This document shows positions 47,768 through 59,568 of a DNA stretch of 64,000 bases, piece after piece. A program made the position numbers and the translations under genes. Where the stretch lies: assembly GCA_023055505.1 (NCBI GenBank), contig JALIRH010000043.1, positions 568,001 to 632,000 of the forward strand, written 5' to 3'. The stretch is from Callipepla californica brunnescens. Taxonomy: Eukaryota > Chordata > Aves > Galliformes > Odontophoridae. Every line of letters starts with the position of its first letter. The stretch's first letter is position 1. The notes under the pieces were generated by a model. It was not told the DNA's origin, ran no database searches, and saw only the letters and a program-made list of their open reading frames with translations.

Positions 47768-50512
47768 CTATATATCAAAACGGTTTAGGTTGTAGGCAGC
47801 CGGGAAGTTCTGGCGGCCGTACTGGAAGTGGTCCGTGAGGACATTGCTGCGGCCATACTGATAGTCCCCGTGCTGAGCAAACGCCGTCAGTCCGTTCTGA
47901 GACTTCTCAGGAGTGCTCCGGTGCCGCTCCAAGCTCACCAGGTCCCCGGTTGTGACTGGAAGGAGATGCTTCTTCGCTTCCTGGTTCGCATCGTATTTTG
48001 TCTAGGAGAGAAAGAACGCTTTCCTAAGGTGCCACCTAACATACATACACGCGTTTATGAGAATCTCACGTGAGCGACTCCTAATAAAAATCGCTTTCTT
48101 CTCGTACGCCAAATCGTGAAGCCGCATTTGCTCACAACATTTTAATGAGATTTATTCCTCAACAAGATACGAGCATCGACATAGGATGGACACTGAACAC
48201 GTGTCCCACTGAGGCTCGAGTACTGAGCGATACACTCCCACACAACGCAGTCCCCTCTCACGCATTCCCCATTTTCATTCTGCTGTTAACTCGCTTTACA
48301 GGACACAGCTCAAAGCGCCGCAGTGGCTCAAGTGGGTTCCCTGAATAAGCAAAGGGACAGATGAACGCCTCACCTTGTTGTATAAGAAGACCCCCAAGAT
48401 AGCAGTCATCATTCCAAGGACGTTGGTGCTCGTGACCGGGTTGCGGAGCATGATGAGGGACACAGTGATAACCATTATTCTTTTGGTGGCATTTGCGACA
48501 GAGTAACTCAGTGGGCTGATCAGGTTAAGAATACTGAAGGCAATGACGTTCTGGGCAAAGTTACAGAACCCGCTGATAATAAGCAGCATCAAAGTCCAGG
48601 GCCAGTGAGACATGGTGCTCTGCAAGAACAGTTAGGAAAGAACTCTGTTACTCATGGGAAACCTGAGACAAAGCAACAGAAATAAACCACGGGTCACTGC
48701 TCTCCTGCCTTTGGTAGGAAGAACTCACAGCTTCTTCATGGAGACACCCCAACACGCGGCTGAGAGCCCCGGGGAGGTCCCTCCCTGCAGCAGTAACGCC
48801 CGGCTGTGCTCCCTCCCATCTCCAGCTCCGGATCCTCAGACCTGAGCTGTCACACCATCCCCCTCCCAACTGCACCATGAATCCCGGTGAGGAACGCCTC
48901 GCTCACTGCTTACACCTCTTGAGAAACGCTCTGTGGGTATTTCTCAACAGTTCCTCCCACTCTGATGAGGAATTACTCAACTTCTGCACGCCTTTTTTTC
49001 TCTCCCACCTTCACCGTCTCCCAGAAGCACCACTCACCAGATCATTCTCTACTAAGAAGGACGACAGGTCCACCAGGACCCACGTGGGAATCATGAAGAA
49101 CACAGCGTGGCACCCGAGTATGTTCAGCAGCCGAAGGTGATGGATTCGGGAATCTCGTAACACCTGGCGAAGAGCAGCGTTACCGCACCGCCCCTCAGGA
49201 GCACCCCCACGTGTGACACACACGGCGTGGAAACCAGAGCCTGCGTGGTGTGAGCGCCCGCGGGGACGGGCACTGAACGGAGGAGCACCGTTTCTCCACC
49301 TGGCTCTCAGTGTACCGACGCCCACACGAGCAACGCCCCACGGAGCACAGCGCGCGGCAGCGCTCTCAGGACACACCTTTCACTTCGCCCCTTTGCTCAC
49401 ATCTCAGGGAGTGCCCGGTGCGGACACTGACTCACGGGGTGTGAAGGAGTGATGTGACACAGCGGGACGTGTTTCACGTTTCCAAATGCACTGTTACATT
49501 TAGGCACTATCCAACGCCAACAGAAACAAAAGTGGTGATGAATACCGGGAACGGCCGAAGCGTTACCTTCTTTGAGAAGATATTCTGAAGGGAAAAGCAC
49601 AGCGTGGCGGCGAGCGCGCTGATGAGGCCCCACATGTCGAAGGAAAGCTCTGTGACCGTGGCCAGCAGCACACCGGTTATTATGGGAATGAGAGATAAGT
49701 AGACCTGGAAAAGGAACGGAGAGCAGCTTACGCCTGCTGCAATACAGCAACAGAGAGAAAGAGCGGCTCCTACAGCGCTGCGACCAGAGGAACGGCCACG
49801 GCAGCAACACCCCGCGGCACGGCCAGCGAGAGAAGGAACCGCAGCAAACCTGCCCGCACCTTCGTCGTCTGCTTCTCCTTCATGATGATCCGCGAAAGAA
49901 GAACCACCCAGATCGGCATCGTCGCCTTTACTGAGAACGGAAAGAAAACGTCGGTGTGGACGCACAGCCGCCTCCGAGAGACCCCGCGAGCCACGGGGAG
50001 CGCGGAGGGGCTCAGCTCCGGCCCGCAGGGTCCGCCCGCCCGCCGCCTGTCCCGCAGCCCCCGCTCTCGCCCGAGGCCTCACCCGTGTGCGCGTACGACA
50101 CCGGGACCCTCCAGAGCGAAACGTGCGCGGAGACGGAGGCGAAGTATTTGCCGAAGGCGAGCGGTAGGATGTAGCGCGGGTAGGCGCGGGGCGGCAGCTG
50201 GGCCGGGCCGGCCGGGGGCACCCGCCACGCGCGCAGCAGCGGCGGCAGAAGCCCGCACAGCCCCAGGATGTGGAAGAGCGAGACGGTGACGGGCCGGGGG
50301 AAGCCGCCGAGCAGCAGCTTGTTGACCACGTTCCCGCCGGCGCTCAGCCCGTACCAGGCCAGGCACAGCGCCGACACCCGCGCCCCTTCCCGCAGCGCCG
50401 GACCGCGGCCCCCGCGGCCGCCCCGGCTCCCCGCCCCCTGCCCCCCCGCGGCCGCCGCCGCCGCCGCCGCCGCTCCGCCTCCTCCCGGAGCCGCCAGCGG
50501 GGCCGCCGCCAT
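47768..50512 (-). CDS. SLC35E1: SLC35E1, nucleotide-sugar-transporter-family membrane protein; 6 exons
   Basis: Member of the SLC35/TPT (EamA-like) family of Golgi or ER transporters; the substrate of E1 is not established to my knowledge. Exons 50083-50512, 49860-49930, 49567-49704, 49038-49163, 48374-48619 and 47768-48001 give 414 aa (human 410) with about ten hydrophobic segments. Visible family blocks: [119 protein letters not shown] and GVFLYNKTKYDANQ. The hydrophilic tail ends NLNRFDI, near the human NSLNRYDV-type end. The start is the Kozak-strong GCCATGG. The N-terminus carries a run of nine alanines and Gly-rich sequence, encoded by a GCC/GCG-rich tract. Confidence 0.96.
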
Positions 50513-50911
50513 GGCTGCCCGAGCCGCACGGCCGCCCCCGGCGCGTCACGGCCGCCAACGCGTCGCTTCCCGGGGAGGGCCCGCGGCACCGCCCGGCGCT
50601 ACGGGTACCGGCGGGAGGCGGGGCAGCAAGCGCCGCTTCCGCCGTGCGTCACTTCCGCCGCCGCCGTCCGGTTCCCATCGCTGAGGGTCGGGGGCCCCAC
50701 GGCCGCGCGGGGCCCGGAGGGACAGGGAACCGGAACCGGGAAGCGGGAACCGGGAGCCAGCGCGCCCGCGCCGCACCGAGAGGGGAGACCGCAGCGATAA
50801 CCGCCTCCGGAGAGCGGAGCGGCCCCGGGCGCCAGCGGGGGGAGACCGGCAAAGGGAACCGCTCGAGGCCTTCACGGCACCGCGGGGAGCGCCGCGGGCG
50901 GGGACGGAGAC

Positions 50912-51067
50912 CGGCACGGCACGGCACGGCACGGCATGGCACGGCACGGCACGGCACGGCACGGCATAGCACGGCACGGCATAGCACGGCACGGCATAGC
51001 ACGGCACGGCACGGCACGGCATAGCACGGCACGGCATAGCACGGCACGGCACGGCACGGTGGCACGG
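50912..51067. repeat. (GGCAC)n pentanucleotide array with ATAGC variants
   Basis: About thirty 5-bp units. Most are GGCAC (ACGGC), with ATAGC and ATGGC variants interspersed in an ordered way. The array is open in several frames on both strands and gives CRAVPCYAVPC-type translations that are artefacts. Confidence 0.95.
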
Positions 51068-51416
51068 CCGCTCCTTCGGAAGACGTTTCTACGCCGTTAA
51101 GGACCTCTGGAAACGCGCACCGTCCGCGTCATTCGGTTAAGATTTGAGGCGGTGGCAGCGGGAGGATCCGGAGCGCGGGGACGGACAGCGCGCACAAACG
51201 ACGGCACACAGCAGAAACGCACACGGTAAACTTCGTTTGAACTCGTTTACAAAATTGACAGAAAGAAAAACCCACCTGGTAAACTCATTCACCTTTTTGG
51301 AGCTCTCAGCGCTGGGTGTACGAGCGCGCTGAAGTCACTCCGGATCGTCGGACCCGCGCGGCGCACACGGACCGCGGCTGCGGCCGTTAAAGCTCCGGTG
51401 CCGGAGCACCGGGAAA

Positions 51417-51428
51417 GGTCACGTGACC
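51417..51428. promoter_or_regulatory. GGTCACGTGACC palindrome (CLEAR / USF-type E-box)
   Basis: Perfect 12-bp palindrome containing GTCACGTGAC, the CLEAR element bound by TFEB/TFE3 and also by USF and MITF family factors. It lies 0.9 kb upstream of SLC35E1. Confidence 0.6.
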
Positions 51429-51430
51429 GC

Positions 51431-52282
51431 CCGGGCCGCAGTTGCGGCAGAGCTGTAACAACCGACAGCGGGACGGGGTTTGTAACGTGTGCCGCGTCCC
51501 GACAGCTGCCCCGAGGGCACAGACCCTGCTGCTAAACGGGACCGTCCAGGGAAGGGGGGAGGAGGGGCTCCGGGGGGGGAAAGGCGCACAGATTTCTGTT
51601 CAGCTTTCTTTAAACATCGAACAGAAGATAACCGTGTGCCCGGCTCCACGGCCCCGCCCGCAGTGCCCCCTGCGCCGCCACGCTGCCCACCCGGGGCGGA
51701 ACTGAAAGTGCGCCGGGAAACAGTTTTGGTAACGGCTTTTTTTTTTTCTGGTTGGATTCCACGTGGAATCAGATGGCAGAAACAGAAACAAACGCACAGT
51801 GGCATTTCTGAGCGCCCCACGGCAGCAGCACACTGTAACAGAGCTGCGCCCCACGAGGAACGGCTCTTAGAAGCTTCGTCCCAAGGCAGAACTGCTCCCA
51901 GCACAGGGACCACAGAACCACAGAACCGGCACCTCTGGACTCAGAAGCGTTGGGCATCGCCCTCTGCTGCACAGAACCACCGCTCCCAAACATTAAAGCA
52001 ACGACAGATCGGAACGGAGCGCTCCGTGCTGAACGAGGAACCTCCGGCAATCAGGAGCAGTGCGTCACAGTCACCGAGAGATGAAGAGCGGCTTTTTGAC
52101 TCCGAGGTTCATCCGCAGTCACTGCACCATCGGTCCCTCAGCCCCGGGTGCGACGGAGAGAAAAGCCCAAGCTGGCCCTGAGAACCCTCTGAGAGCCACC
52201 AGCGCGTGGAAGGCGCCCGCGCCCCTCCAAAAAGAAATCCCTTCGGTACAAATAATTCACAAACCACTTTGTGCAAATTTTT
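51431..52282. other. Spacer between SLC35E1 promoter and MED26 3' end
   Basis: GC-moderate DNA with a poly(T) tract near 51738-51748 and the CACGTG palindrome. No gene recognised on either strand. Confidence 0.6.
51755..51770. promoter_or_regulatory. 16-bp CACGTG palindrome
   Basis: GATTCCACGTGGAATC is perfectly self-complementary with a CACGTG centre, in the spacer between SLC35E1 and MED26. Function is unknown; such symmetry by chance is uncommon. Confidence 0.55.
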
Positions 52283-52288
52283 TTTATT
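52283..52288 (-). terminator. MED26: MED26 poly(A) signal
   Basis: AATAAA on the minus strand, about 1 kb past the MED26 stop codon, within an A/T-rich stretch. Confidence 0.6.
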
Positions 52289-53300
52289 TCCACATTTATA
52301 TCACAATGTGTCCACTTAAAGGACCAAATAGCAAAGTTGCTCCCTTCTGCATCCAGGGACGCAGAAGTCTATGTTCTGTACATTCACTAAGGCTCTTTGT
52401 TTTTGCAAATTGCGTTTATGATGGATATCCATAAGGCAAACAATATCTAAAGGAATGGTAACAAGTATATTTCCAGCATACAAACAGGCTTCCTTTTCCC
52501 TCTCACAGTACAGTTACGAACTCGTAGCACCCTCATTACATTTAGATTCTAGAAAAGGTGATTTTGTTGTGTTTTTTTTTTGTTGGTTTTTTTTTTTCCT
52601 AGAAGTTTGCAGGAAGGGAAAAGGAGGAAAAATATTTGGCTGGTGGTGGTGGGGGGTCAAAAAAAAAACATCACTGAACATCGAGAATTTGCAGCATTTC
52701 CCAGAGAGTGGATTTAAACTGAAACCAGACTGAACTCGGTGGATGCCCATGGAATGTGGAGCTGAAGCGCTGTCCCAGCCCGCAGTGCAACCCCTGCTCG
52801 ATAAAACCCCATCTCCGCAGCACATGACCCTAAAAACACAATCATGTTCAGAGATGCGATACAAATAAAACTACAGTTTTTGCACATCGTCTCTTGAATA
52901 CCTCACTGCCAAATAAAAATCCAAATCAAGTCAAATAAATAGATGCATATTTTGTTAAGGTAACTTCCGCAATTTCCTCTGTACCTGCACTGAGATTCCG
53001 GCATTCAGAAAGTGCTGGAAATCATCTCTGCTTCTCGGGGACTAACACTTTTTTATAGCTGGCTCGCTAGAGAGTTTTGAACTCAGTTTTGTCAACCTTC
53101 GTATGCCTTCCTTTGCAATTGTTAGTAAACTGGTAGCAGCATTTCACAAAAGGAGAATGTAAAGGAAGGAGCCGTGAGCAGGCAGCTCCCGCACCCTGCG
53201 CCCGTCTGCCCGGGACAGGGGGCTCTCTCCATCTTTAAGTGGCATGGTGTCTGCCGTCCTCGCTAACTGCAAATGTAAAAGCACTGTAGCACACCTGTAC
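52289..53300 (-). other. MED26: MED26 3' UTR
   Basis: About 1 kb between the stop codon and the poly(A) signal. AT-rich with long T/A homopolymers near 52573-52598 and 52658-52668. No open frame with homology. Confidence 0.6.
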
Positions 53301-56300
53301 TCAGTCTAGGCAGACGTAAGGCAGGATGTTCAACCTCCCGTCATCCCCGTGCGGATCTAACGATATGCACTGTGTCCAATCATACCAGTTACCCTGTGTG
53401 TCATAACAACCGTTCACGCCTGGCCAGTTATGTTCACGTATTCTGTTGAGGTCATCGCCCGTGACCTCCCTCGTGACCCCAGGCAAGTCTGTAGGTTTGC
53501 TGTTAGGAGCTAGAACGTGAGTCTTTCTAGCCTCTTTTCTAGTGCTTTCCTCCTGCTTTAAATACTCAGACATAAAGTAGTGAGCTCCTGGAGTCTGTAC
53601 TCCTGATGAGGACAGCAAGCTACTCTGTCTGTTTAAATAGGACTGAATTATTTCGTTTCTGGACAACTCTTTCCAGTTCGTTTGTTCAAAGGGGCTTTGC
53701 AGGTTGGGTTTTTGCTCCTGCTTTTCCGTTTCTGTCCTGTGCTGTTCAGTAAGTGCAGGGATTTCTACCTGCAAAGGATCTTTCGGTGTTAAAGGTTTTA
53801 TCTGTCCTGTCATGGGATCAAAAGTGAGCTTTCTCTCTTTTAATCTCACAGGTTTCACACCCCCTTCTGTCACGTGCCCATCCAAGTTGACTGTGTAGTC
53901 TCTAGGTCGGTACCTTTTCTTCTTTTTGCTGTCTGAACCCGAAGCAGCGTCGTCGCTGTCCATTTTTGAAGCGTCCTGGGAAAAGCCGACGTGCGACGCG
54001 AGAGATTCCCCTGGGTGGGAGCTGGCTTTGCAACTGGGAGCCGCGTGCCGCTGCTGGCTGTCAGCCGCTACCTGCTGCTCCTGCCAGTGCTGGGACGCCT
54101 CGGGCGCCGGCTGCTGGGAGAGCTCCAGTCTTTTCGCGGGCATCGGAGGCGTCGATGGCTGCATCAAGGATGGCGGCGGCGACGGCACCTGTGCAGTATC
54201 CAAGAACTGAGACCTCTGAGATGGACTGGGCATGGAATCCTTTGGTGAATACGTGCTATGCTGCCGAGCAAAAGTATCGTGCCTGACGTTCCGAGGACTG
54301 AAGGAGGAGCAGCGAGGGCTCTTGGGTTGGTGCGACCCCGTGGATTCTTCCGATTTCTCATGCTGCTGAAGCACTGCAGTCTTTAATAACGAGGAAGTGC
54401 TTGAAGGTTTTACGAGTCCTGGAGAACTGGTGTGAGGTTTTACAGCATTGACGGGGATCTTACTGTGTTTATCGTTTTCACTAAGTTCTGTCCTGCTGCT
54501 CTCAGGCCCTGCGTGTAGATTTACGTCTACAGGACTCGGAAAATTCTCAGGACTACCTCCAATTCCGTTCGTCGGAGGGGGTGAAGAGTTCTGTAATATT
54601 TCATGACTAACTTTGGAGACTTTCGGGGCAGGAGGGCCCTGATGCCCATCCCTGTGTTCACCTTTCCTTTTCCGATTTCCCAATTTCTCTGCCTTTGGAG
54701 AATTGAGTTTCTGGATATCGTTCCTGCTTTTCAGTTCGCTGATGGGTTTCGGCCCAGCCGCGGCAGGAAGGGCCGCCTCTGCTTTGCAGTTGTGAGCGCC
54801 ACCGTTGGCGGAGCCGGGCGGGTTGGGCAGCGCTCTCGGCACCGCCTCACTCGGGGTTACGGGTTCTATCAACTTCTGCCAATTCCGCAACAACTTCTTG
54901 GCACGTTTGGCGAGCTCCTCATTGGATGTCTTCTTCCTCACCTCATTGATCAGCCTCCCGAGCCTCGTTTCCTAGAAAAAACAGAAGCTGTTTTACAAAC
55001 ACGCATCGCTCCGAACAAAACTCTGACTCCGTTTTTGAGGTAAATTCCTGCTCGTTAATGCTGACCCTAAGGAACGCCCGGTACGAAGCACCAAAGATGG
55101 AAAAGCCAAATTCATCTCTTTGGAAGGGTCAGCCCCTCTCATTCTACTGCTGTGCCACACAGCATGACACGTACTGCTGGTTTTAAGCCATCCCTCCTTC
55201 CCTCCGTGCCTAAAGCACCGGAGCTGCTGGCTGTGGAAACATCAGAAAGGAAGTTTTAAATCCACAAGAATTGGAGGACAGAGGGGAACTGCAGCATCCA
55301 AGCTGGAAAAAGTGCATTAACAGCAACAAAACTGAGAGCTGCAGAAAGAGGCAAGAGTAGAAAACCCAGAACCTCATCCACGCGTAACAGGCAAACACAA
55401 ATCTCCATTCCACAGATCAGACAAAATGTAACGTGTGTCCCATTCTCCTCCTCTGCCTCCTCCCTCTTGCTCCTGTCTCAAAGGTTCCGTAAGAGGAAGG
55501 AAGCAAAGAGTTGGAACGTCCCCAAAACACACACAACAATTCTTTGCTTTCAAGTAAGTCAGAGTACTTCAGAAGAGCACTTCAAAGGAAGACAGGCTGG
55601 ATTCAGTGCGGAATATGGAACGTGCTGAGGAACGTGTATCAAAATGCCAGCTGACAAATCTAGATGGGTTTCAGCTTCCCCAGCTGGAAAGAAATCACCT
55701 CGGTGCTGTTGGTGATCCCCAACAGAAACGCGCTCTCAAAGCTTTTTGGTCTGTGCTGAATTCCGAGGTAAACCATCAGCACAACACTCCTCTTCCCACG
55801 CTGCTGTGCTCCAGATCCTCAGCTCTGACATTTTCAGATTTGTCTGCCACGTGGCACCACGGGAGCACTCAGCCAATATCCAAGGCCCACCACGATAATT
55901 ATTTCCAAATATCACAACCCATCTTTCACAATAACTGTTTGCATTGGCACCACACTGCGTGTTCACGAACAGCCCATCTCGGCGTACCGAGTACTTACAG
56001 CACTGGACTTCATCTCAAGTCATCCTACAGCTACCTGAGTCCAGGGGAAACAGCCAGAGGTTATGAAAAGTAATTAAAAGCAGATCACGCCAGCAATTTC
56101 TGTGCTGACTGAAAGCCTTCCTATGATTTGGCCTTCTGAACCTCTTTGGGCTCTTCACTTAAGAGGCTGCAGCTGCTGTCTCTGCTGGTACAGAGCTCCT
56201 AATGCACCTGGGCTCAGCAACCACTGCAGGCACCGAACATGCTGAGGATTTTCTGAATGCAAAGAGTTAACAAGCAGCAAGTAATGATTAATACAGTGCC

Positions 56301-56573
56301 TCATACAGATGGAACCGAGTGCACAATGCACCCATCTGAACCCAGAGAGAAACACTGCACACACTGATGTCAGAAGCAGCACGAGAGGGACAAAATAATA
56401 TCAATGTTGTTTCAAGGAAAGCTCTCATGGAAATCAGACAGGCAGAGAAAGTCCTTCAGTGCACACAGGAAATGGAGCGATGTCAGATGGCGACATACCT
56501 CAAGTGCCTCTTTGGTAATGGGGTATTTCTCCAGGCTGGAGATCACTTCCAGCACTGCCACCATGTTATGGAT
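53301..56573 (-). CDS. MED26: MED26 (CRSP70), Mediator subunit; last two coding exons, 5' end outside window
   Basis: Mediator subunit that recruits the super elongation complex and TFIID through its N-terminal TFIIS-like (LW) domain. Two exons are present: 56499-56573 (MVAVLEVISSLEKYPITKEAL) and 53301-54971 (ETRLGRLINEVRKKTSNEEL onward, 556 codons plus stop), joined in frame at GAG|GAA. Together they give 581 aa; the mammalian protein has 600, so only about 24 N-terminal residues (first coding exon) are missing, inferred to lie beyond 64000. Visible family features: RAKKLLRNWQKLIEP closing the LW domain, a long Ser/Pro-rich middle, KKKKRYRPRDYTVNLDGHV, LKERKLTFDPMTGQIKPLT, and the C-terminal block NWPGVNGCYDTQGNWYDWTQ ... 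DDGRLNILPYVCLD that binds core Mediator. Confidence 0.95.
54972..56498 (-). other. MED26: MED26 intron between the last two coding exons
   Basis: Intron of 1.5 kb with GTATGT donor and TTTTTCTAG acceptor. No recognised exon or repeat. Confidence 0.75.
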
Positions 56574-59399
56574 CTGCAACAAGGAAGACAAAGTCACTGC
56601 ATGTTTCACACACAGGTCTGAGTTATCAAATGCGAGTTAAGACCTTCCCCTTTATAATTGCTGGGACATTAATCACAAAATGGCTATCACTGTGTAGCTG
56701 TAGGGAGCTGACTTCACAGAACAGGGACAAGGACACTGCTGACCCAGTTGGAAGCTGAAGGAGCTGTAACAAACACACACTTACATAAAACTAAATGAAA
56801 CATCAGAAATAAAATCAGGGAGCTAACCAGGAAAGTGCTCAGACCTCGGTCAAGGCACTCATTACTGTCCCACGGCCCAAATGGAGACCCAAGCGAGTCT
56901 CTTAGTTTAACTCTGCTCCCGTTGCAAAGCTCCCTGCAGTCACACCAGGAACAGCTCCCAACGAAACGCGGCGTGCCCGCTAGGTGTCCTCAGACCGTCA
57001 GCAGCCACAGCCGCCCCGCTGCGCTGGGATGCACTTCCTGCACGTAAAGGCACTGAGGAGTAACGCCAGAAATCCATTTTCCATTAACAGAGCACATATC
57101 AGATTTTGCGATGGGCTTCGCTGCAGTGTTTGTGAGCATTAGCTCCAGGCAGAGCCAGGTGCCACCATCCGTGTGATCTTAATCAGTTCTCTGAGAAAAT
57201 CAGACTACACAGATCCACGTTCCCATTACCCGACATTAACGGCCCTGGAATCTGGGATTTCTAACTCACCTTTGCAGACAGAGGTAAATGATAAGCGAAG
57301 GAAAACTCGAATCACTGAACCTCATTTATTGCTTAACCACACTGTGACTCAACACGGACTGCACCCACGGAAGATCTCACAGCAGAAACCTCTGTGGGAT
57401 CCCATGAGATCCCGGAGCCCCACCGGCACAGCACAGCCCCACGGCTGCAGGCTCTGAGTGACCCTACCTCCAAACACCTCCATGGAAGCAATGCACAGCA
57501 CCATTCAGCTCCACCCCCCCAGACTTCCTAAAACCACAGCACTTCACAGCGGCTGATGCTCAGCTCCAGCAGCAAACCTCTGTAGGTTTATGAAGCACAA
57601 TATTCTCCTTCTCAACACATCTCCATGAAGAGCTACACGGGCAAAGAAGGCACTGAGCACATCAGTAATTGGTACAGTCAGTTCTGCAGTTGCTGGTAAT
57701 CCCCAAATATCAACCAAATGACAAACTGATGGCAAAAAAGGACTGTTATCAACAGGTCAAGATGGGGAAAGCGATACGCTCATACATACACACAGCTACA
57801 GACAGATGAAACCGGGCAGGGAATTTCCAGTAACTGCTTCACCTTTGTTTTGGACACCGAGAGCCCGAAGGAGCTTGAAGGCATCATTTCAGTAACACAG
57901 CACATGGGCACTGCACCGTGCCTCCACCTCACAGCAGCAGTTACTGCCTTCACAGAACTCAGAGAGGAGTACGAAGTTACCAACCCTACCAGGGCATCAT
58001 CCCGGAGCAGCAGGAGGAGCACTGCTCATCACACAGCGCAGTGGGAGGGGGAGTGTGGCAATCCCTCTGCAGACCGTGTGGAAGAGCACAGTTGCACAAC
58101 TCCGTGCCTCCAATTTGTGCAGCGCTTTCATTTCCATCTGCCTCCTCCTCCTCACACTGCAGCCCACCTCTGCTGCCCCAAAACAAAGGGGCAGCAACGC
58201 CAGGACCCCACAGCAAACACTCAGAATAATTCACAGTGCATTTCGAATGACCCCATGCTGCTCCCGGGCTGATCCCCTCAGAGTTTACTGGGGAACATCT
58301 GCTTTGAGTCGTGGCCAGTAATCCTCTGCAGCCAACCCTACTGACAGTCACGGAAAACAAATCTTGTTTATTCCACGCAGTCTCCTGCCGCTCAGCCACG
58401 CTCAATGCTGCTGTCCCATCTCCACGCTGAGCAGTAGATGCTCTCAGACAACAGCGTGGGGTTCCGAACTGTGGAAAACCTCAAACAGCTGAACTACCAT
58501 GATTGCCATCTTGATCCTGTTGTGACATTTACACAGAGACCAATCCGGTAACCAACAGGTGAGCAGTGCTGGTTCCACCCCCACAGCACAGCAGAGCCCT
58601 CCACACAGCACCGGGCAGATGGAAGCACTGTGGGATGAGGGACGGCCTCCCCCCGCCCTGCCTTCCTCCACTGCACTCCAGCAACATGCCCGTGCTCAGG
58701 CTCCTATCCCTGCCCCCAGCCATGACATGATTCTGCAGAGAGAGCCCCTGGTTTGGATGGCAAGGGGTGAGCAGCAGCAGGGTGACTGCGAAGACAAAAC
58801 TCACTCCCAGATCACCAGCAACCAAACAGCAGCGGCACGGGACGGAGTCATCCTCATGATGCAGTGGGTCCTCAGGGCAACGCTCACCTCCTGAGCAACA
58901 CCTGAGGCGCTGCAGTTCAAGAACGTTCACAAGGAGATGTTCAGAGGACAGCGGTGCTAAGAGGTGCTGAAGATGTGGTCAGTGTTACCCATCCCAGGAA
59001 ATCCCTGCCCAGAGCCCTCAGCACTGCGCAGCTGGATGTAACCAGGGACAGCCCTGCCAGCACTGCTGCGACACCCAACAGTCACCCTTAAGGCAATAAA
59101 GATGTCCTCCGCCCCTACATCCCAGTACTTCTAAAGGCAGCAGGACCATTTCATTCAAAGTGCCACAGAAGTTTCTCAACCCATTCCTTCCAAGGCAGAG
59201 GAGGATGCAGGCGCAGCAAACCTGCACCGCTGCACCCAGCGGACGTGCAGCGCCCGCTCACAACCCCAGGAGTACCACCACAGCCGGGGCAGGTTTTAAA
59301 ACCCAGTGCTGCAGAGAAATAATTCACTGTCCTTTCATCAGCAATTACTAATACAGGATTTACGTCAGTGTGTTTCTGAGAGAGCTTTAATGGAGATGA

Positions 59400-59420
59400 C
59401 AAAAAAAAAAAAAAAAAAAA
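59400..59420. repeat. Poly(A) tract
   Basis: About 21 consecutive A on the plus strand, immediately next to the 59454-59568 open unit. Confidence 0.85.
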
Positions 59421-59453
59421 GTGCAATCAATTTCTCCCGGAATTCTTGCTCAC

Positions 59454-59568
59454 CAAATTCCAGGTAAAGCTCCTCGGCCACCTCGGGGCTCCCAGCACTC
59501 AGCTGCTCCAGCAGCCGCTCCTGCTCGGTGCCCTGCCTGTCCCGGAACGCTGTGCGGGGCAGTGCCAT
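59454..59568 (-). other. Unrecognised exon-like open unit inside MED26 intron 1
   Basis: The minus strand reads CCGTGCAG|ATGGCACTG..., then 38 codons (MALPRTAFRDRQGTEQERLL, EQLSAGSPEVAEELYLEFG) and a strong GTGAGC donor after GAATTTG. Composition is protein-like (acidic/leucine amphipathic), but I recognise no family. Splicing it to the MED26 LW exon would give a stop at once, so it is not a MED26 coding exon. It could be a chance unit, a non-coding first exon or part of an unknown transcript. Confidence 0.25.

Larger units (their letters stand above)
50513..51430 (-). promoter_or_regulatory. SLC35E1 CpG-island promoter region
   Basis: Extremely CpG-rich DNA upstream of the SLC35E1 start with GC boxes and no TATA box. 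It contains the pentanucleotide array (50912-51067) and, at its far edge, a perfect GGTCACGTGACC palindrome. No coding frame here has homology. Confidence 0.6.

Noticed and set aside
50546..51065. Cys/Arg/Ala/Pro repeat proteins (PCRAVPCYAVPC) on both strands
   Set aside because: Direct translation of the pentanucleotide array; no splice or start context and no family match.
53704..54286. Plus-strand open frames opposite MED26
   Set aside because: Antisense shadows of the large MED26 exon.
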